From Gambelia wislizenii (taxonomy: Eukaryota > Chordata > Lepidosauria > Squamata > Crotaphytidae): 64,000 nucleotides of DNA. The notes beneath the pieces were generated by a model. That model searched no databases, was not told where the DNA came from, and worked only from the letters and a program-made list of their open reading frames with translations. The stretch spans positions 287,764,187 to 287,828,186 of the forward strand of contig JAUMIR010000001.1 in assembly GCA_030847615.1 (NCBI GenBank). The letters are read 5' to 3'. The position numbers and the translations under genes were made by a program. Every line of letters begins with the position of its first letter. The first letter of the stretch is position 1. Positions 33,362-44,737 of this stretch are shown in pieces.

Positions 33362-34829
33362 ATGCCAGACTAATCTTATCTCCTTTTATTATAGAGTAAT
33401 AAACTTGGTAGATGAAGGGAATGCTGTGGATGTAGTATATCTTAATTTCAGTAAGGCCTTTGACAAGATCCCCCATGACATTCTTGCAAAAAATTAGTAG
33501 CATGTGGGCTAGACAATGTGACTGTTAGGTGGATTTGTAATTGGTTGACTGACTGAACCCAAAGGGTGGTTACCAATGGCTCCTCTTCATTCTGGACAGA
33601 AATGTTTAGCAGGGTGCCACAGGGTTCTGTCCTGGATCCAGTGCTATTCTACATCTTTATCAATGACTTAGATGAGGGAGTAGAGGCATTTTTATCAAGT
33701 TTGCAGATGACACAAATACCCCAAGGGCAGGATCAAAAAGCAAAATGACCTTAACAGATTAGAAAGCTGGACCAAAACTAACAAAATGAATTTCAACAGG
33801 GAGAAACATAGGATATTACACTTGGGCAGAAAAAATGAACTGCACAGATATAGGATGGGTGACACCTGTCTTGACAGCAGTACATGTGAAAGGGATCTAG
33901 GAGTTTTAGTGGACTATAAGCTGAACATGAGCCAGCAATCTGATGTGGCAGCTAAAAAAGCCAATGCGATTCTAGGCTGCATCAATAGGAGTATAGTGTG
34001 TAGATCAAGGGAAATAATAGTGCCACTCTATTCTACTTTGGTCAGACCTCGCCTGGAATACTGTGTCCAGTTCTGGGTACCATAATTCAAGAAGGATATT
34101 GACAAGTTGGAACATGTGCAGAGGAGGGTAACCAAAAAGGTAAAAGTTCTGGAAACCATGCCATATGAACAGTCGCTTTGGGAGCTGGGTATGTTTAGCT
34201 GGGAAAAGAGAAGGTTAAGAGATGACATGATAGCCATGTTTAAGGATTTGAAGGGATGTCATATTGGGGATGGATCAAGCTTGTTTTCTGATACTCTAGA
34301 GACTAGGGACTTTTTCAGACAGGACTTATCACACAAGGAGGCTCCGGAACAGTTACGACACTGTCATGCGGCAGGGGGTCTGTTTTGGACAACGCCGTCC
34401 CTCTCTCGGCATTGTCCATGACTGTTCCAGGTATGATTGAAGGCAGCCGCACCATTTTTCACTCACAGAAGGGACAGTGTCGTCTGAAATGGACCCCCTG
34501 CCGCATGACAGTGTCATAACTGTTCCGGAGTCTCCTTGCGCGGTAAGTCCTGTCTGAAAAAGTTATAGGACACAGTGCAATGGACTCAAACTACAGGAAA
34601 AAGATATTTTACTAAAATATTAGGAAGAACTTACTGGTGGTAAAAGCTGTTCGGCTGTGGAATGCACTGCCTTGGAGTATGGTGGAGTCTTCTTCTTTGC
34701 AGGTTTTTAAACAGAGGCTGGATGGCCAGCTGTCAGGAGTGCTTTGATTGGGTACTCCTGCAGAGCAGGGGGTTGGATTGGATGGCCCTTGAGGTATCTT
34801 CCAACTCTAAGATTCTATGATTCTATGAT
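33362..34829 (+). pseudogene. CR1 LINE 3' end (RT to 3'UTR), with nested hairpin MITE
   Basis: The sequence resumes CR1 RT at 'CATGCCAGACTAATC' and encodes motif A-like 'YLNFSKAFDKIPHD', then 'GVPQGS'-type motif '[20 protein letters not shown]', and further '[14 protein letters not shown]' and 'TLVRPRLEYCVQFW'. Frameshifts and stops break it near 33497 and 33745. It ends with the CR1-specific ATTCTATGATTCTATGATT repeat at 34811-34829. In active CR1 this reading frame is the RT of a self-priming LINE. The 5' part is missing (usual CR1 5' truncation). A fold-back MITE interrupts it at 34307-34565. Confidence 0.85.
34307..34565. mobile_element. fold-back MITE nested in CR1 (one arm shortened)
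   Basis: GGACTTTTTCAGACAGG at the left and CTGTCTGAAAAAGT at the right. TAG on both sides (34304-34306, 34566-34568) duplicates the CR1 'GACTAGGAC' site. The right terminal CC is mutated to TA. The element is 259 bp because part of the right arm near the apex is deleted. Confidence 0.82.
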
Positions 34830-35138
34830 TACATCCTATTAGCAAGTTTTTGTTGTTGTTGCAGAGATTGTAATTCTCTACCAATTGCACAATAACCAAA
34901 ATCCCCCAATCCACCTTTTTAAGTGATGCATCCCCCTCCCAACTTGGCAATTTTCATGTTTTTAGAGAACATGCTACAAGGATATCATATCTGCAGGGAC
35001 CTCTCAATGACCCCCAGAGGTCCCTGTGGATGCCCTGTTGCAACGTGTTCAACAACAAAGGAATAGTTCAACAAATCTCTGCTGATCCCTACTCCCTCCA
35101 GCACCACAGAAACGACTGTCTTGTGGAGGAGCTGCATT
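34830..35138. other. unassigned sequence
   Basis: Nothing recognised. Confidence 0.3.
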
Positions 35139-35146
35139 GCTTAAAA

Positions 35147-35743
35147 TAGGAGTGGGCAACTGTGGAAGGCTGGGGGAGGACCTTTATCACCCCAGGTGAT
35201 CTTGGAAGGCAACAACCCAAAATTGGTCCCCAAATGCCTTCAAATGTTATCTAGGGGACATGGGGGGCTTTTATGACATGTTTTGGGGCCTTCCTAGGCC
35301 ACTTTAGACCCCAGAGAGGACTTAAATTTAAACTGTTTAGTATTTAAACAATACTAAGTGAGCAGAAGTTACTTCTTGTTCACTTCCTGTTTCAAAAAGA
35401 AAGACCTCTCCTAGGCCTAAATTGGCCCAGGAAGGTTGCAAAACATAGTGAACATGTCCCTCATTCACACACACCCAGAGGCCATTTGGGGGCAAAAATA
35501 GATTTTTCTGAAAAAAATGCCAAAAAATTGTTGACCTCTGGGGCCCAGGGGGCTTCTAAATGTGGTAGAAGTGCCAGCCACATCCAGCAGAGAGCATTTT
35601 AGGGCACTCTGGAGGAAAAAAAGGTTTTAGGGGGAAGAAAAAAATGCCAAAAACATTTGAACCCTCCCAAGGGGGGGGGGCTGGGGACACAAAACATCCC
35701 TGGGGGCACATGTGGCCCACAAGCTGCACTTTGCCCACCCCTG
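35147..35743. mobile_element. hAT-type MITE with 8-bp TSD
   Basis: Ends TAGGAGTGGGCAACTG and TTTGCCCACCCCTG resemble hAT/Charlie termini (CAGGGGTGGGCAAA). GCTTAAAA is duplicated exactly at 35139-35146 and 35744-35751, the 8-bp TSD expected for hAT. The interior is non-coding and rich in 'GGCCCA' and 'GGGGCC' segments. ORFs crossing it on the minus strand are not genes. Confidence 0.88.
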
Positions 35744-35751
35744 GCTTAAAA

Positions 35752-36660
35752 GATGGGTTGGGAATGCCATCAGGGGACATAGCTACAGAGAGAAAATCTA
35801 CATCTCCCAATACATCTGTGTGCACGCATGTTTGTGTGAGTGTGTCCAGACTGAATCTTAGAGACAAACATGTGTCAGATACTCTGGAACCCTGCTTCTG
35901 ACTTCGGCTGGCAAACCAAGAATACTTTGCCTCTTCTTTTTCTCTCATCTCCAAATCTGCTTCAAAATCTGTTTCCAAATTTGTGTGAACAATATTTGTT
36001 ACTCTCCTATGCAAACTATGTAAAACACATTTTTGGAATTCTATATGCATTTCATAGAGGCGTTGGGGGTGGGGGGAGAGTTATGGAGTGGGGTGAACCA
36101 AATTAAAAACTCTCACAGAGAAGTGTAGCATAAACATTGTAAAAAAAAGTGCAATGTGTTTATAAAGCAAGGGGAAATGGATCGAGTTTTCCCTCCCTCT
36201 CTCTTGCCCTAATGGGCCTCTTGTTAGTCACGGAGTTGATCAGTAATGCATTTGAATGCAATCCTTGCCTTCAAATGCTGCAGAATATTCAAGCGTGAGA
36301 TGTCACGTACTATAGCAAATTTGCTGCAATGCCTAGGCACCAAAGGGTGAGTTAAGGATGGACTGTCAGCATTAAGGTCAAGACCTGCAATGGAAGTAAT
36401 GTACAGATCTAGAGCACTAATGAGGGAAACAATAACTTCCACAATAATGATGCACAATACATATATATATATATATATATATCCCATGTATTCTTGGCTA
36501 GTTCTGCAAATGTCACAGTCTGTGAATGGGAACAAGAATTTCTTCACCCTGACTGGCCTTCCTTATAACTTGTTTACACGTAGTGATACCAATGCTGGTT
36601 ATATATATGTGTGTGTGTGTGTGTGTGTACCAAAGCAATATGGAGATGATGCATTTTGTT
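35752..36660. other. unassigned sequence with (AT)n and (GT)n tracts
   Basis: No gene. (AT)n at 36461-36482 and (ATGT/GT)n at 36599-36628. Confidence 0.35.
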
Positions 36661-36672
36661 CTTCATTTAGAG

Positions 36673-36987
36673 CAGGGTTGGGCAAACAGTGGAAGGTCTG
36701 GGAACCTCATTTCCCACCTGCTCCCTGGACCCCTGCAGTCTGGACCTATTTTTTTTTCCTTCTAGAAGGTCACTTGTAATGTTGTTTCAGGCATTTAAAG
36801 GGTTTGGGGGAGGGAGGAGCATTTAAGTGGGATATTACAGATGTAAAGGCCTCTCAAGTGTGATTTCACATTTCTGTCAATTTTTTAAAAAATATGGGAG
36901 TCCAAGGGTCTGGGAGAAATCTGGGAGCCAAACAGAAGGCCCTCAGAGGCCATGGGTGGCCTGCGAGCTATGCCAGTCCTAGCCCTG
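36673..36987. mobile_element. hAT-type MITE
   Basis: Ends CAGGGTTGGGCAAACAG and CCTAGCCCTG. Flanks ATTTAGAG (36665-36672) and GTTGAGAG (36988-36995) match at 6 of 8 positions, consistent with an old 8-bp TSD. Non-coding. Confidence 0.7.
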
Positions 36988-37118
36988 GTTGAGAGAGTGT
37001 CATTTGTATGTTTAAACTTAGTAGGATACCTGCCATTATAATGTGTTCAGGTAGGAGTGGAAAGCATAAGAATAACCCTGCTGGATTCAGGGCCATCTTT
37101 AGACATTTTCCTAACCGA

Positions 37119-37739
37119 GCTCTTGTCTATATATATGTGTGTGTGTGTGGGGGGAATACGAACATGTTTGGAAAGGCAGACATTTGCAACGACGCAAACT
37201 GCATACATGACCAAAAGACCCCTCCTAAACTCTGCATGACCCCCTAGCCAGCTGGCTGCCGCGAGTGATTTACTCACAATTTTAAATCTGCCACCACCAA
37301 TTTTAAAAAAAAACAAAACAGTTTCCCAGGGTGCACACAAGCAACACTTCATATTTACAAATAAAGAAATACAAAAAAGAGTATAAAATCACCATTTGAT
37401 TTACTTACCAAACCCTCGCTTAACCGAAAATCCAACATGGCGACTGCCGCTGCTTTCTCTTTGCTAGCCCTGCCCCCATCCTCTTCTAGCCAATCAGATT
37501 GCACTGCCTGTTCGTATTTGTGCGAATGTGAGTGTTCAAACAATTCCACATTTGCATGTCGTACGGACTTTTAAAAAAAATCCATATGAAGCCCTGAACG
37601 TGGTACACATGGACTTTGCGGTGGATTTTGCTGCCCCCCTTCTGAATGACACATATTTGTGTGAACAGCCATTTGAATGGATCACCGTATGTTCGCATGC
37701 CATTCGTGTTTTTTTTTTTTTTACCGTATAGACAACCCC
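37119..37739. mobile_element. Harbinger-like MITE, type A1
   Basis: Ends GCTCTTGTCTATATA and TATAGACAACCCC, with flanks CGA and TGA. The middle 'CCAATCAGATTGCACTGCC' and 'TGTTCGTATTTGTGCG' aligns with the element at 4-496. A short (GT)n and G-run at 37135-37155 is an internal expansion. Confidence 0.65.
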
Positions 37740-37742
37740 TGA

Positions 37743-38398
37743 GGTAGAGGAGGAAATGGCACCTCAGACTCGGTTAAGTTAATGTGTGCATGGAAACCCC
37801 ACCTTCCCCCCTGCCGCATAGTCCTGTTTATCAGTTCAGATATTGGCCCAGTTTGATCCAAATCAATATGAAAGTGGTCAAGCCTATTGAGGACCTTGAA
37901 TCTGAGCTAAGATTTGGAAAATAGGATCACCAGTCCTCCCACTGATTTGCAATGTAAAACCAAAATGGTTATTTTGGACATAAGGGACTGTAAACAAGGG
38001 ATTCACCCTGCTCAATTTCAAACAGGTAGCTTCAGGAGGGGACTGTGTATAGGGAGATGGGGAGCTAGGTGCCTATAATTTTTTCTGTTGTTTTTTTCTA
38101 ACAAAGCAAAGCAAAAAACAAACAAACAAACAAACAAACAAAACCCAACAACCCCCAAACCATTTTTTTAAAGCTACAGACTGCCCTGGAGCACTTTGCT
38201 AGAGTTCAAGAGTAACAAGAAACTCCCCAGCCTCTACAGTTGAAGAATCGCACCAAAGAGCAAAAATAGCAGAGAGGGCAGGGGGTGCCAAGCAAGGAGC
38301 AACAATTGGCACAGGCAGGCAGGCAGGCAGGCAAGCAAAAAAACAGATCATCAGTCTTCAGAGCTTTTTGTGGTTTGAGTTACAATAGCAAACTCAGA
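37743..38398. other. unassigned sequence with simple repeats
   Basis: (AAAC)n at 38116-38143 and (GGCA)n at about 38311-38335. No gene seen. Confidence 0.4.
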
Positions 38399-38402
38399 CT
38401 AG

Positions 38403-39022
38403 GGAGATTTTCACACAGGACCAAAATGCCCCGTTACTGCCCCGCCACCTCCTCTCCCGTTCCTGCCACAGAATAATGTAAATATTTCACACACTTACCT
38501 TAATTCCGTATCAGGAACGGGCTCCCCCTCTCTTCACTGGCTGGCCGTAAATGCAGCCGTCATAAGGCTCCTGTTACGACTGGCCGTCTGAAACATTATC
38601 ACATTATCATGTGATAACGGCGGGCGGTAAATTTAAAAAATAAAACTTCCCCAAACATAAAATCAGTTCACCAAGCACAAAAAAACACTTTAAATCACAC
38701 AATCAAAACAGGGAGGGTAAAACAAAGGGTGCCACTTACATGGATGTCCAGTTGTACCAGGAAGTGCTCAGAATGGACCTCCCCTCCACGGCTGTCATTT
38801 TGGAACAGGAACGGGGCTCCTGTTCACACACCCGTGATTGCGTGATAGTGACGGAATGGGAGATCTATTCACGATGAAAAATCGTAATTACATTGTTCTG
38901 GAACAGTCACAGGAGCAGGATGGATGCAGGACAGAATGGGGTCAACATTGTCTGAAAGGGAAAACCTTTCCCGACCCTGTTCTGTTCCTGCCACGGGATA
39001 TATAACCCATGTGAAAATCTCC
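38403..39022 (+). mobile_element. Harbinger-like MITE, long form, GGAGATTTTC terminus
   Basis: Ends GGAGATTTTCACACAGG and CATGTGAAAATCTCC, with TAG on both sides (38400-38402, 39023-39025). The interior 'GGCGGGCGGTAAATTTAAAA', 'AAACACTTTAAATCACAC' and 'TGGATGTCCAGTTG' parallels the other long-form copies (26868-26990, 50170-50330). Confidence 0.8.
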
Positions 39023-39025
39023 TAG

Positions 39026-39489
39026 GAGTGGTGGACAATGGCATTTACTTGAGGAAGTGGTGTTTTAACTTTTGCTGATGGGATCATAAGAAATGGTTGA
39101 AAACCTTCTCAGAGATGCCCTTAACCACTTTCAGCAGTGTGCTTTGCTTCTTCTCTTCTATTACCAAAATAGGAATGTCATCTGCCTAGGTGCTGCTGTG
39201 GCTGCTACCTCTTACCTGCCTCTCATCTCCAGGAAGGAGATGGACCTCACTTGTTTTACTAGGGATGAAGGGGAACTAGTCTGCTCCTCTGTAGCCCCAG
39301 AAGGGGCAACTGCCCATGTGCACTTGTTTCACATGTCTCATTATTAGCAGTGAAGGAGCAGCAAGAGGAGAAAGAAGAATGATAAATTTAATTGGGATAT
39401 ATGAGAGGAAATTTAATTGGGATATATGAGAGGAAATAGGTGTAGGGTTTTCTCAACCAAAAATGTGACACATCAAGTGGGTAGTAAAA
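39026..39489. other. unassigned sequence with a 25-bp tandem duplication
   Basis: 'AAATTTAATTGGGATATATG' plus 'AGAGG' is repeated in tandem at about 39386-39435. No gene seen. Confidence 0.45.
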
Positions 39490-39497
39490 GATTAGTG

Positions 39498-39785
39498 CAG
39501 TGGCTTTTAACCTTTTCTTAACCAGGGACCTCCTTTAAATATCTTTTGTTGCTATGGACCCCCAAGACTGAACTCAAAATTTAACCCTAACAATAATAAC
39601 AATAATACCTGATAATAATAACACTACAATTTTCACCTGCTTCTTCCTTGTAAGTTTTGGCTGGAGCAGATTGAACAGCAATGTGCAGGCCAAGCCAGCT
39701 GAGCAGCCTTCAATCCTTTGTGGACCCCCCTGTGAGAACATCACGGCCCCCTGGGGGTCCACAGACCACAGGTTAAGAAACACTG
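39498..39785. mobile_element. hAT-type MITE (Charlie/MER5-like ends)
   Basis: Ends CAGTGGCTTTTAACC and GGTTAAGAAACACTG. TSD GATTAGTG (39490-39497) versus GAATAGTG (39786-39793), 7 of 8 matching. The subterminal 'GGGGGTCCACAGACCACAG' near the right end is typical of this hAT group. Confidence 0.85.
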
Positions 39786-39928
39786 GAATAGTGCATTTGT
39801 TTCACAAAAAATATATAAAGATAGTATGTTTACTGCTTTGCTGAAGAGAAATGTGAATTGTTCTAGTGAGTTGCTGGCAAAATTAAATCCACCTACAGGC
39901 ACACTAAAAAGGCAGAGAGATTAACTTT

Positions 39929-40259
39929 TGAGATTATCAGATGCTTGAAAAAGCCCCAAAGGAGCTTGTAAGAACAACAACACTGTACCAGGAACGGATC
40001 CCAATATTGCACGTGTCATTATCCTGGTGTGCTTGCTCCATCCTCCCCCCATGCTGAAACGATGAAAAAGGTATCAGTTTTCATTAGCGAGAGTTTCCAC
40101 TAATGAAAAGCTGTACCCTTTTCATTGTGTCAGCCTGGAGGGAGGATGGAGCAAGCACGTGAGGAGGATGACATTGTGCGATACCAGGACCCATTCCTGG
40201 TACAGTGACATCATTCTCGTAAGCTCCTTTGGGGCTTTTTAAAACATCTGATAATCTCC
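39929..40259. mobile_element. fold-back MITE, GAGATTATCAGATG terminus
   Basis: Ends TGAGATTATCAGATGC and CATCTGATAATCTCC, with TTT on both sides (39926-39928, 40260-40262). The arms are strongly complementary (CCCCAAAGGAGCTTG against CAAG-type complement at 40217-40234). The apex is at 40075-40115 ('TTTTCATTAGCGAGAG' and 'CACTAATGAAAAG'). Confidence 0.85.
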
Positions 40260-40262
40260 TTT

Positions 40263-41358
40263 AATTTTTAAAGCAATAAATACCTCACCTCCTCTAACAA
40301 AACTAATGCACCCATAGAGAACAATTTACTTTATGCATATGGGCATTTAGTGTGTCTGATCCCAACTGCTGTGTCTATACACACACACACAGAGAAATGA
40401 CACAGTGATGGTGAAGACCAAAAGACAGGGAACGTCATTTTTAAAAGAATAGTCAAATATGTAAGCTAACAAATATGTAACCTAAGGGTAATGGTGCGGT
40501 AGGGGAGAGAAGTAAGGATAAAACTTAAAAATTAAAATCAATGTGCATAAGGCACTCATAATAATTAAGAAAAACTGAGAAGCACTCAAAATGTTAAAGT
40601 AACCTAAGAAAACCAATCTTGTCTCATTAAAAGAATGAGATACAATTGCAATTAAATAAACTCCTACCACACCTCACAAATGTACAACTCTAAAAGGCAG
40701 CAGATGTAACAACTACTGGATGGTTGATGATATTCTCCAACCATGTCAGGTTAACAACTCCCATCATCATCAGCCAACACAGGCAGCTGATGATGATGGG
40801 AGTTGTAACCTGACATGGCTGGATAACATCATAGCTTTAACTGTGATTGTATTTCTTTCAGTGAGACAAGATTGCTTTTCTTAGGTTAATATCTGTGATG
40901 GCTGGGAATGTTGCGAATTGTGGTCCAACAATGGAAAGGATTCTGTTCTCTTCTATTAGCTCTATCCCTTGCCTTTAACTAAAATATGTTATCTTAACAA
41001 ACTTAGAATTTTACTTTCAAGTATATGGGAAAGTCCCTCCTCCTGTCTTTCTCTGGTCCTCTGAAACCTTCAGGTGGTATCCTTCCATATTTTTCTATGT
41101 AAGTTAATGTCCTAATCCACCACAGATAATAAATAGAAAATCCCAAGGGCTATTGAACACACCTTACATTTCCTGGTTGGTCAGCAAAAAACCTGAGTAA
41201 CACAGGTGTTTGTATAATTGTGATACATTGGTGAGAAGTGCTTATCTGGGTCCTACTGTTGGCTATGGAAACTAACGAGAGTTATGCCTACAAGCCATTT
41301 TATTAGTAACAACATTGGGTGTACTTATAATTCTTGGTATCTACCTGTGTTGTGAGGA
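40263..41358. other. unassigned sequence with one short inverted repeat
   Basis: A perfect-arm hairpin lies at 40735-40826 ('AACTCCCATCATCATCAGC' and its complement around an 11-nt loop), probably a small hAT-type fragment. The remainder is unassigned. Confidence 0.4.
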
Positions 41359-41361
41359 CCT

Positions 41362-41592
41362 AAATACCCTAAAGGCACTGGATCCTGTCTGATCTTAGAA
41401 GCTAAGCAGGGTGAGCCCTGGTTAGCACTTGGATGGAATACTGCCAATGAACACCAGGGGCTGTAGGCTATATTTCAGAGGAAGGAATTGACAAAACCAC
41501 CTCTGAGTATTCTTTGCCTAAGAAAACCCTATGCAATTCATGCAATCACCATAAGTCGACATAATGCAACATGAAATACATACACTTGTGCT
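41362..41592 (+). mobile_element. 5S-rRNA-derived SINE, best-preserved copy
   Basis: 'CTGTCTGATCTTAGAAGCTA' followed by 'AGCAGGGTGAGCCCTGGTTA' and 'GCACTTGGATGG' keeps the 5S A-box, intermediate element and start of the C-box. The usual body ('ACCACCTCTGAGTATTC') and tail ('CACCATAAGTCGACAT') follow. It is a SINE, not a 5S gene: the 5S part is incomplete and continuous with the SINE body. Confidence 0.9.
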
Positions 41593-41825
41593 GTCCTGTG
41601 TTGACAGACCCTTGCCCAAACTCTTGAATGATGCTTCCCATATCAGTCATAGAAGCCAATTTTTAAACACGAGATAAAGCTATTGGTGAACTTGCAGACT
41701 GTTATCATATACTGACACCAGCTACTTTTTTGTGTGTTCTGTTTTGAGGAGGCACATGAGCCACTAAACACAGAAATCTTATGTGAGGAGCCATGAAAAT
41801 TGGAAAAGTATCTCAAAGCAGGTGT
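41593..41825. other. unassigned spacer
   Basis: Nothing recognised. Confidence 0.3.
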
Positions 41826-41826
41826 G

Positions 41827-42507
41827 GGGCTTGTCTACACTGATGGGAAACCCTGGATCCACCTTGTAGCTGCCACCAATGTTTTTGATCTTCAGAGCCC
41901 CTGTAAATGCCACACTCACCAGGGCTTGTCTGACGGGAGATCGGAGTATCCTGCCACATTATAGTTGTAGGCGAACTTGTGCTGGTGTACAAGGGTGGTC
42001 CTATGCTGATGATGTGTCCTATATGTCACATTATTTCTGGCCACACAGCTGGGCTGGCTCCATTTTTTTTTTTACATTTGCTTATGCATGCAAATATATG
42101 AATATACAATGTCCCAGAGTACTAGTAGTGTATTACTATATGAATATACAATGTCCCAGAGTACTAGTAGTGTATTACTAGATAAGTGGAGATACGCTTA
42201 TGCATATATGCACACAATAGAAATAAAAAATAAAAACGCCTGTACACTGGTAGAAAAGAGTCCATCCACCAGAAGCCTGGCCCCCAGCTTTGCACCGAAG
42301 CCAATCTGCAGCCACTGTACAGCCAATAATCCGGGGTTTCCCTGAAATGTGGAACAAACTGCAAATCATTTAGACCCAGATTTTCCTTCAAAAAAAAACT
42401 AATGAAGCTGTAAATCATCAGGGAAGTCATGTGTCATGCACAGCAAATATGAGGTGAGTACAGAGGGTTGGGGGTTTTTGTTTTTGTTTTGCCAATGCAG
42501 ACAAGCC
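41827..42507. mobile_element. type A Harbinger-like MITE with internal 42-bp tandem duplication
   Basis: Ends GGGCTTGTCTACACTG and CAATGCAGACAAGCC form inverted repeats of the type A kind. A 42-bp unit starting TATGAATATACAATGTCCC is present twice in tandem, at 42097-42138 and 42139-42180, nearly identical. Short ORFs spanning it are not genes. Confidence 0.65.
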
Positions 42508-42658
42508 AATGGAGGCTCCTTTGGAAACAGATGGGCTGGCCTTAATGTGACAGAGTGTATATTTTTTACTAGTGTGTTGTGAATAAAGATGGGAATTAGG
42601 TACTGCCCTACCATTCTTTATTTCACTGTTTCATGAAGATATAGTTCTAGTGAAAGTG

Positions 42659-42784
42659 TGGGCAACCTGTGGCCTTCCAGAATTTGTTGGACTGCAGCTC
42701 CAATCAGCTTTAGCCAGTATAGCCAATGGGGAGGGATATTGGCAGTAGCTGTCCAATAATATCTGGAGGCCACAAGGTGCCCAC
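42659..42784. mobile_element. small palindromic hAT-like repeat
   Basis: 'GTGGGCAACCTGTGGCCTTC' at the left is mirrored by 'GGCCACAAGGTGCCCAC' at the right. The interior 'TTGTTGGACTGCAGCTCC' and 'TCCAATAATATCTGGAGG' also pair. Confidence 0.6.
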
Positions 42785-42799
42785 ATATGTTTTGAATGG

Positions 42800-42960
42800 A
42801 ATATATGTACCTTCAAGTTGCCTTTTGACTCATGGCGACCCCATTAATTTCCTAGGGTTTCTTTAGGTAAGGAACACTCAGAGGTGGTTTTCCATTGCTT
42901 TCCTCTGAATATAGCCTACAACATCTTGTATTCCTTGGTGGGTCCCCCAGCCAGGTAACA
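42800..42960 (-). mobile_element. 5S-SINE, reverse orientation, 5' head shortened
   Basis: 'CTTCAAGTTGCCTTTTGAC', 'TGGCGACCCCATTAATTTCC', 'ACTCAGAGGTGG' and 'CCTACAACATCTTGTATTCC' are the complement of tail, body and the end of the 5S head. Confidence 0.78.
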
Positions 42961-44180
42961 AATGTTTTAGTGGAAGCAAATTGTCCTGTTCTTTCTCCTT
43001 CTGCTCTAATGGCATTTCATGTTTCAGAGGTTATTTTTATTACCGTATAATGGGGACATATATTATATTAGTGTACTCTACAGCATCTCTATACTCTGCA
43101 GAAGAAAGCTTGATGCAAATTTTGACTTCCTCTGTAACCTTGGCAGGTTATAGCTAGGGCAGCATATACCACCACAAATGTCAATTGGAAGTGAATCACC
43201 TCAATCCCTTGCAAATGGAGCTGTCATTGATAACTCAGGGATGGTACCCATTCAACATCTCCTGGTCTCTTGAGTTTTCAACCATGGAGAGTTCATTCTG
43301 TATTCATTACTCCATTCGGATGCCCAAATGGCCAATAGCTGTTTTCTTGCAACATCTAATAAACAAGTTGCAACTATTTTTGTCATATCAGTTCTGAAGA
43401 CTTGATTGCCATAACGTGGTTTACTTGAACATGATAACTAGTTGGGGGCTTTAGCAAATGCACAATGGGAGACCATGCCTCCAAATGAAATAGCTATTTT
43501 AAAAATGCACATAACCAGCTCTTTCTCATGCATGTTCTTATTCTCTTGGAACAATTCAGGTTGGGCTTATAGATTCAGTTTGGGCTTATAGTAGTATGCA
43601 TTTTAACACACCATAGAGACCATTTTCTGCTCTCTTTTCCACTATTATCTCTAAAGTTATTGATCTTGATTACCAAGAGTTCATATAATTGATTGGATGA
43701 CCTGGCATTGCAAAGGTTGATGTTGATTATTTTCATTATAATTTAAATGAAATTTTAAAAATCACTCAGATGAAAGTTCACATTTGAAAGATCTTTAAAA
43801 CTGGTTTCATACAAAATTCCATGAACAATGGACCAAAAACTCAGCAGTATATATGTTTTTTAAAGTAAAAGTTTTCCAATCTGGGAAACTTTGCACCACC
43901 TGGGCTGGTGCAAAAAATGTTCAGGGTATCAGCCTAAGTGAAAAGTTTGGTTGAAATTAGTTTATAAATGTGCAGCCTATAGGGGAAGGAATTCAGAAAT
44001 CTAAAGTTCAGGAAGTAGATAATGGATCAGGTCTATCGCCTTCCTTTTGGCTCCCTTATCTAAAATGAAAATGAAGGCTAAAATGAAGAACACACCAAGA
44101 CTGGTGACTCTATGATCAAGCCTGTGGATTTATATAGCATAACAGACAGATATACACTGTCTGTATACACTGAATTATAG
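42961..44180. other. unassigned sequence
   Basis: No gene, repeat terminus or TSD seen in 1.2 kb. Confidence 0.35.
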
Positions 44181-44186
44181 AATAGA

Positions 44187-44661
44187 ATGTGTATACCTGA
44201 AATAGAACTCCAATGCTTGTTCCATGCCTATGTCAGGCACCAAAGGCATATGGTGCAGGTTATTTGTAGGACCATGTTCTCCCAAATGAACTTGCCTGTG
44301 TTTTCAGATCTTCTGGAGAGGCACTTTTCTCTCTCCCACCACCCTCACAGGTACATTTGGTGGGAACACGGAAGAGAGACTTCTCCATGGCAGCTCCCAG
44401 GCTCTGGAAGTCCCTTCCCAAAGAGGCGAAACTGGGAGTCTTCTTCCTATCTTTCCACAAGCTAGTAACCCCTTTGTATTTTTATTTTTTTAATGGGAAA
44501 AAGGCCTTGTATAGTGTGCTGGACATTTTTTTTAAATGGTTTAACTGGTTTTAATTTTATGATGGTTTAATTGCTTTTTAACTTTTGTATGCCATGAATT
44601 TTTAACTATGTTTGTTTTAATTGTTGTAAGCTGCCAAGGCATGATGATGATGATGATGATG
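44187..44661 (+). mobile_element. L2 LINE 3' end (C-terminus of ORF2 plus 3'UTR)
   Basis: Translation at 44357-44460 gives 'AAPRLWKSLPKEAKLG', the conserved C-terminal motif of L2 ORF2. A T-rich 3'UTR with 'TTTAATTGTTGTAAGCTGCC' and a final (ATG)n run at 44642-44661 follow. The upstream frame is broken. Confidence 0.75.
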
Positions 44662-44737
44662 GGGCATCAGAGTGTAAAAAAGGTAAAATATTGGCACTGT
44701 ATCTGTACTGTGGCTGGTTGTGGCTACTGAAGTTGTT

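Noticed and set aside
35556..36050. 164-residue minus-strand ORF
   Set aside because: Half of it lies in the hAT MITE at 35147-35743; no domain, no splice context.
41362..41592. 5S rRNA gene
   Set aside because: Only part of the 5S sequence is present and it is joined to a SINE body and tail, so it is a retroposed SINE.
42097..42180. CRISPR array
   Set aside because: Two direct copies without spacers in a vertebrate MITE; not a CRISPR.
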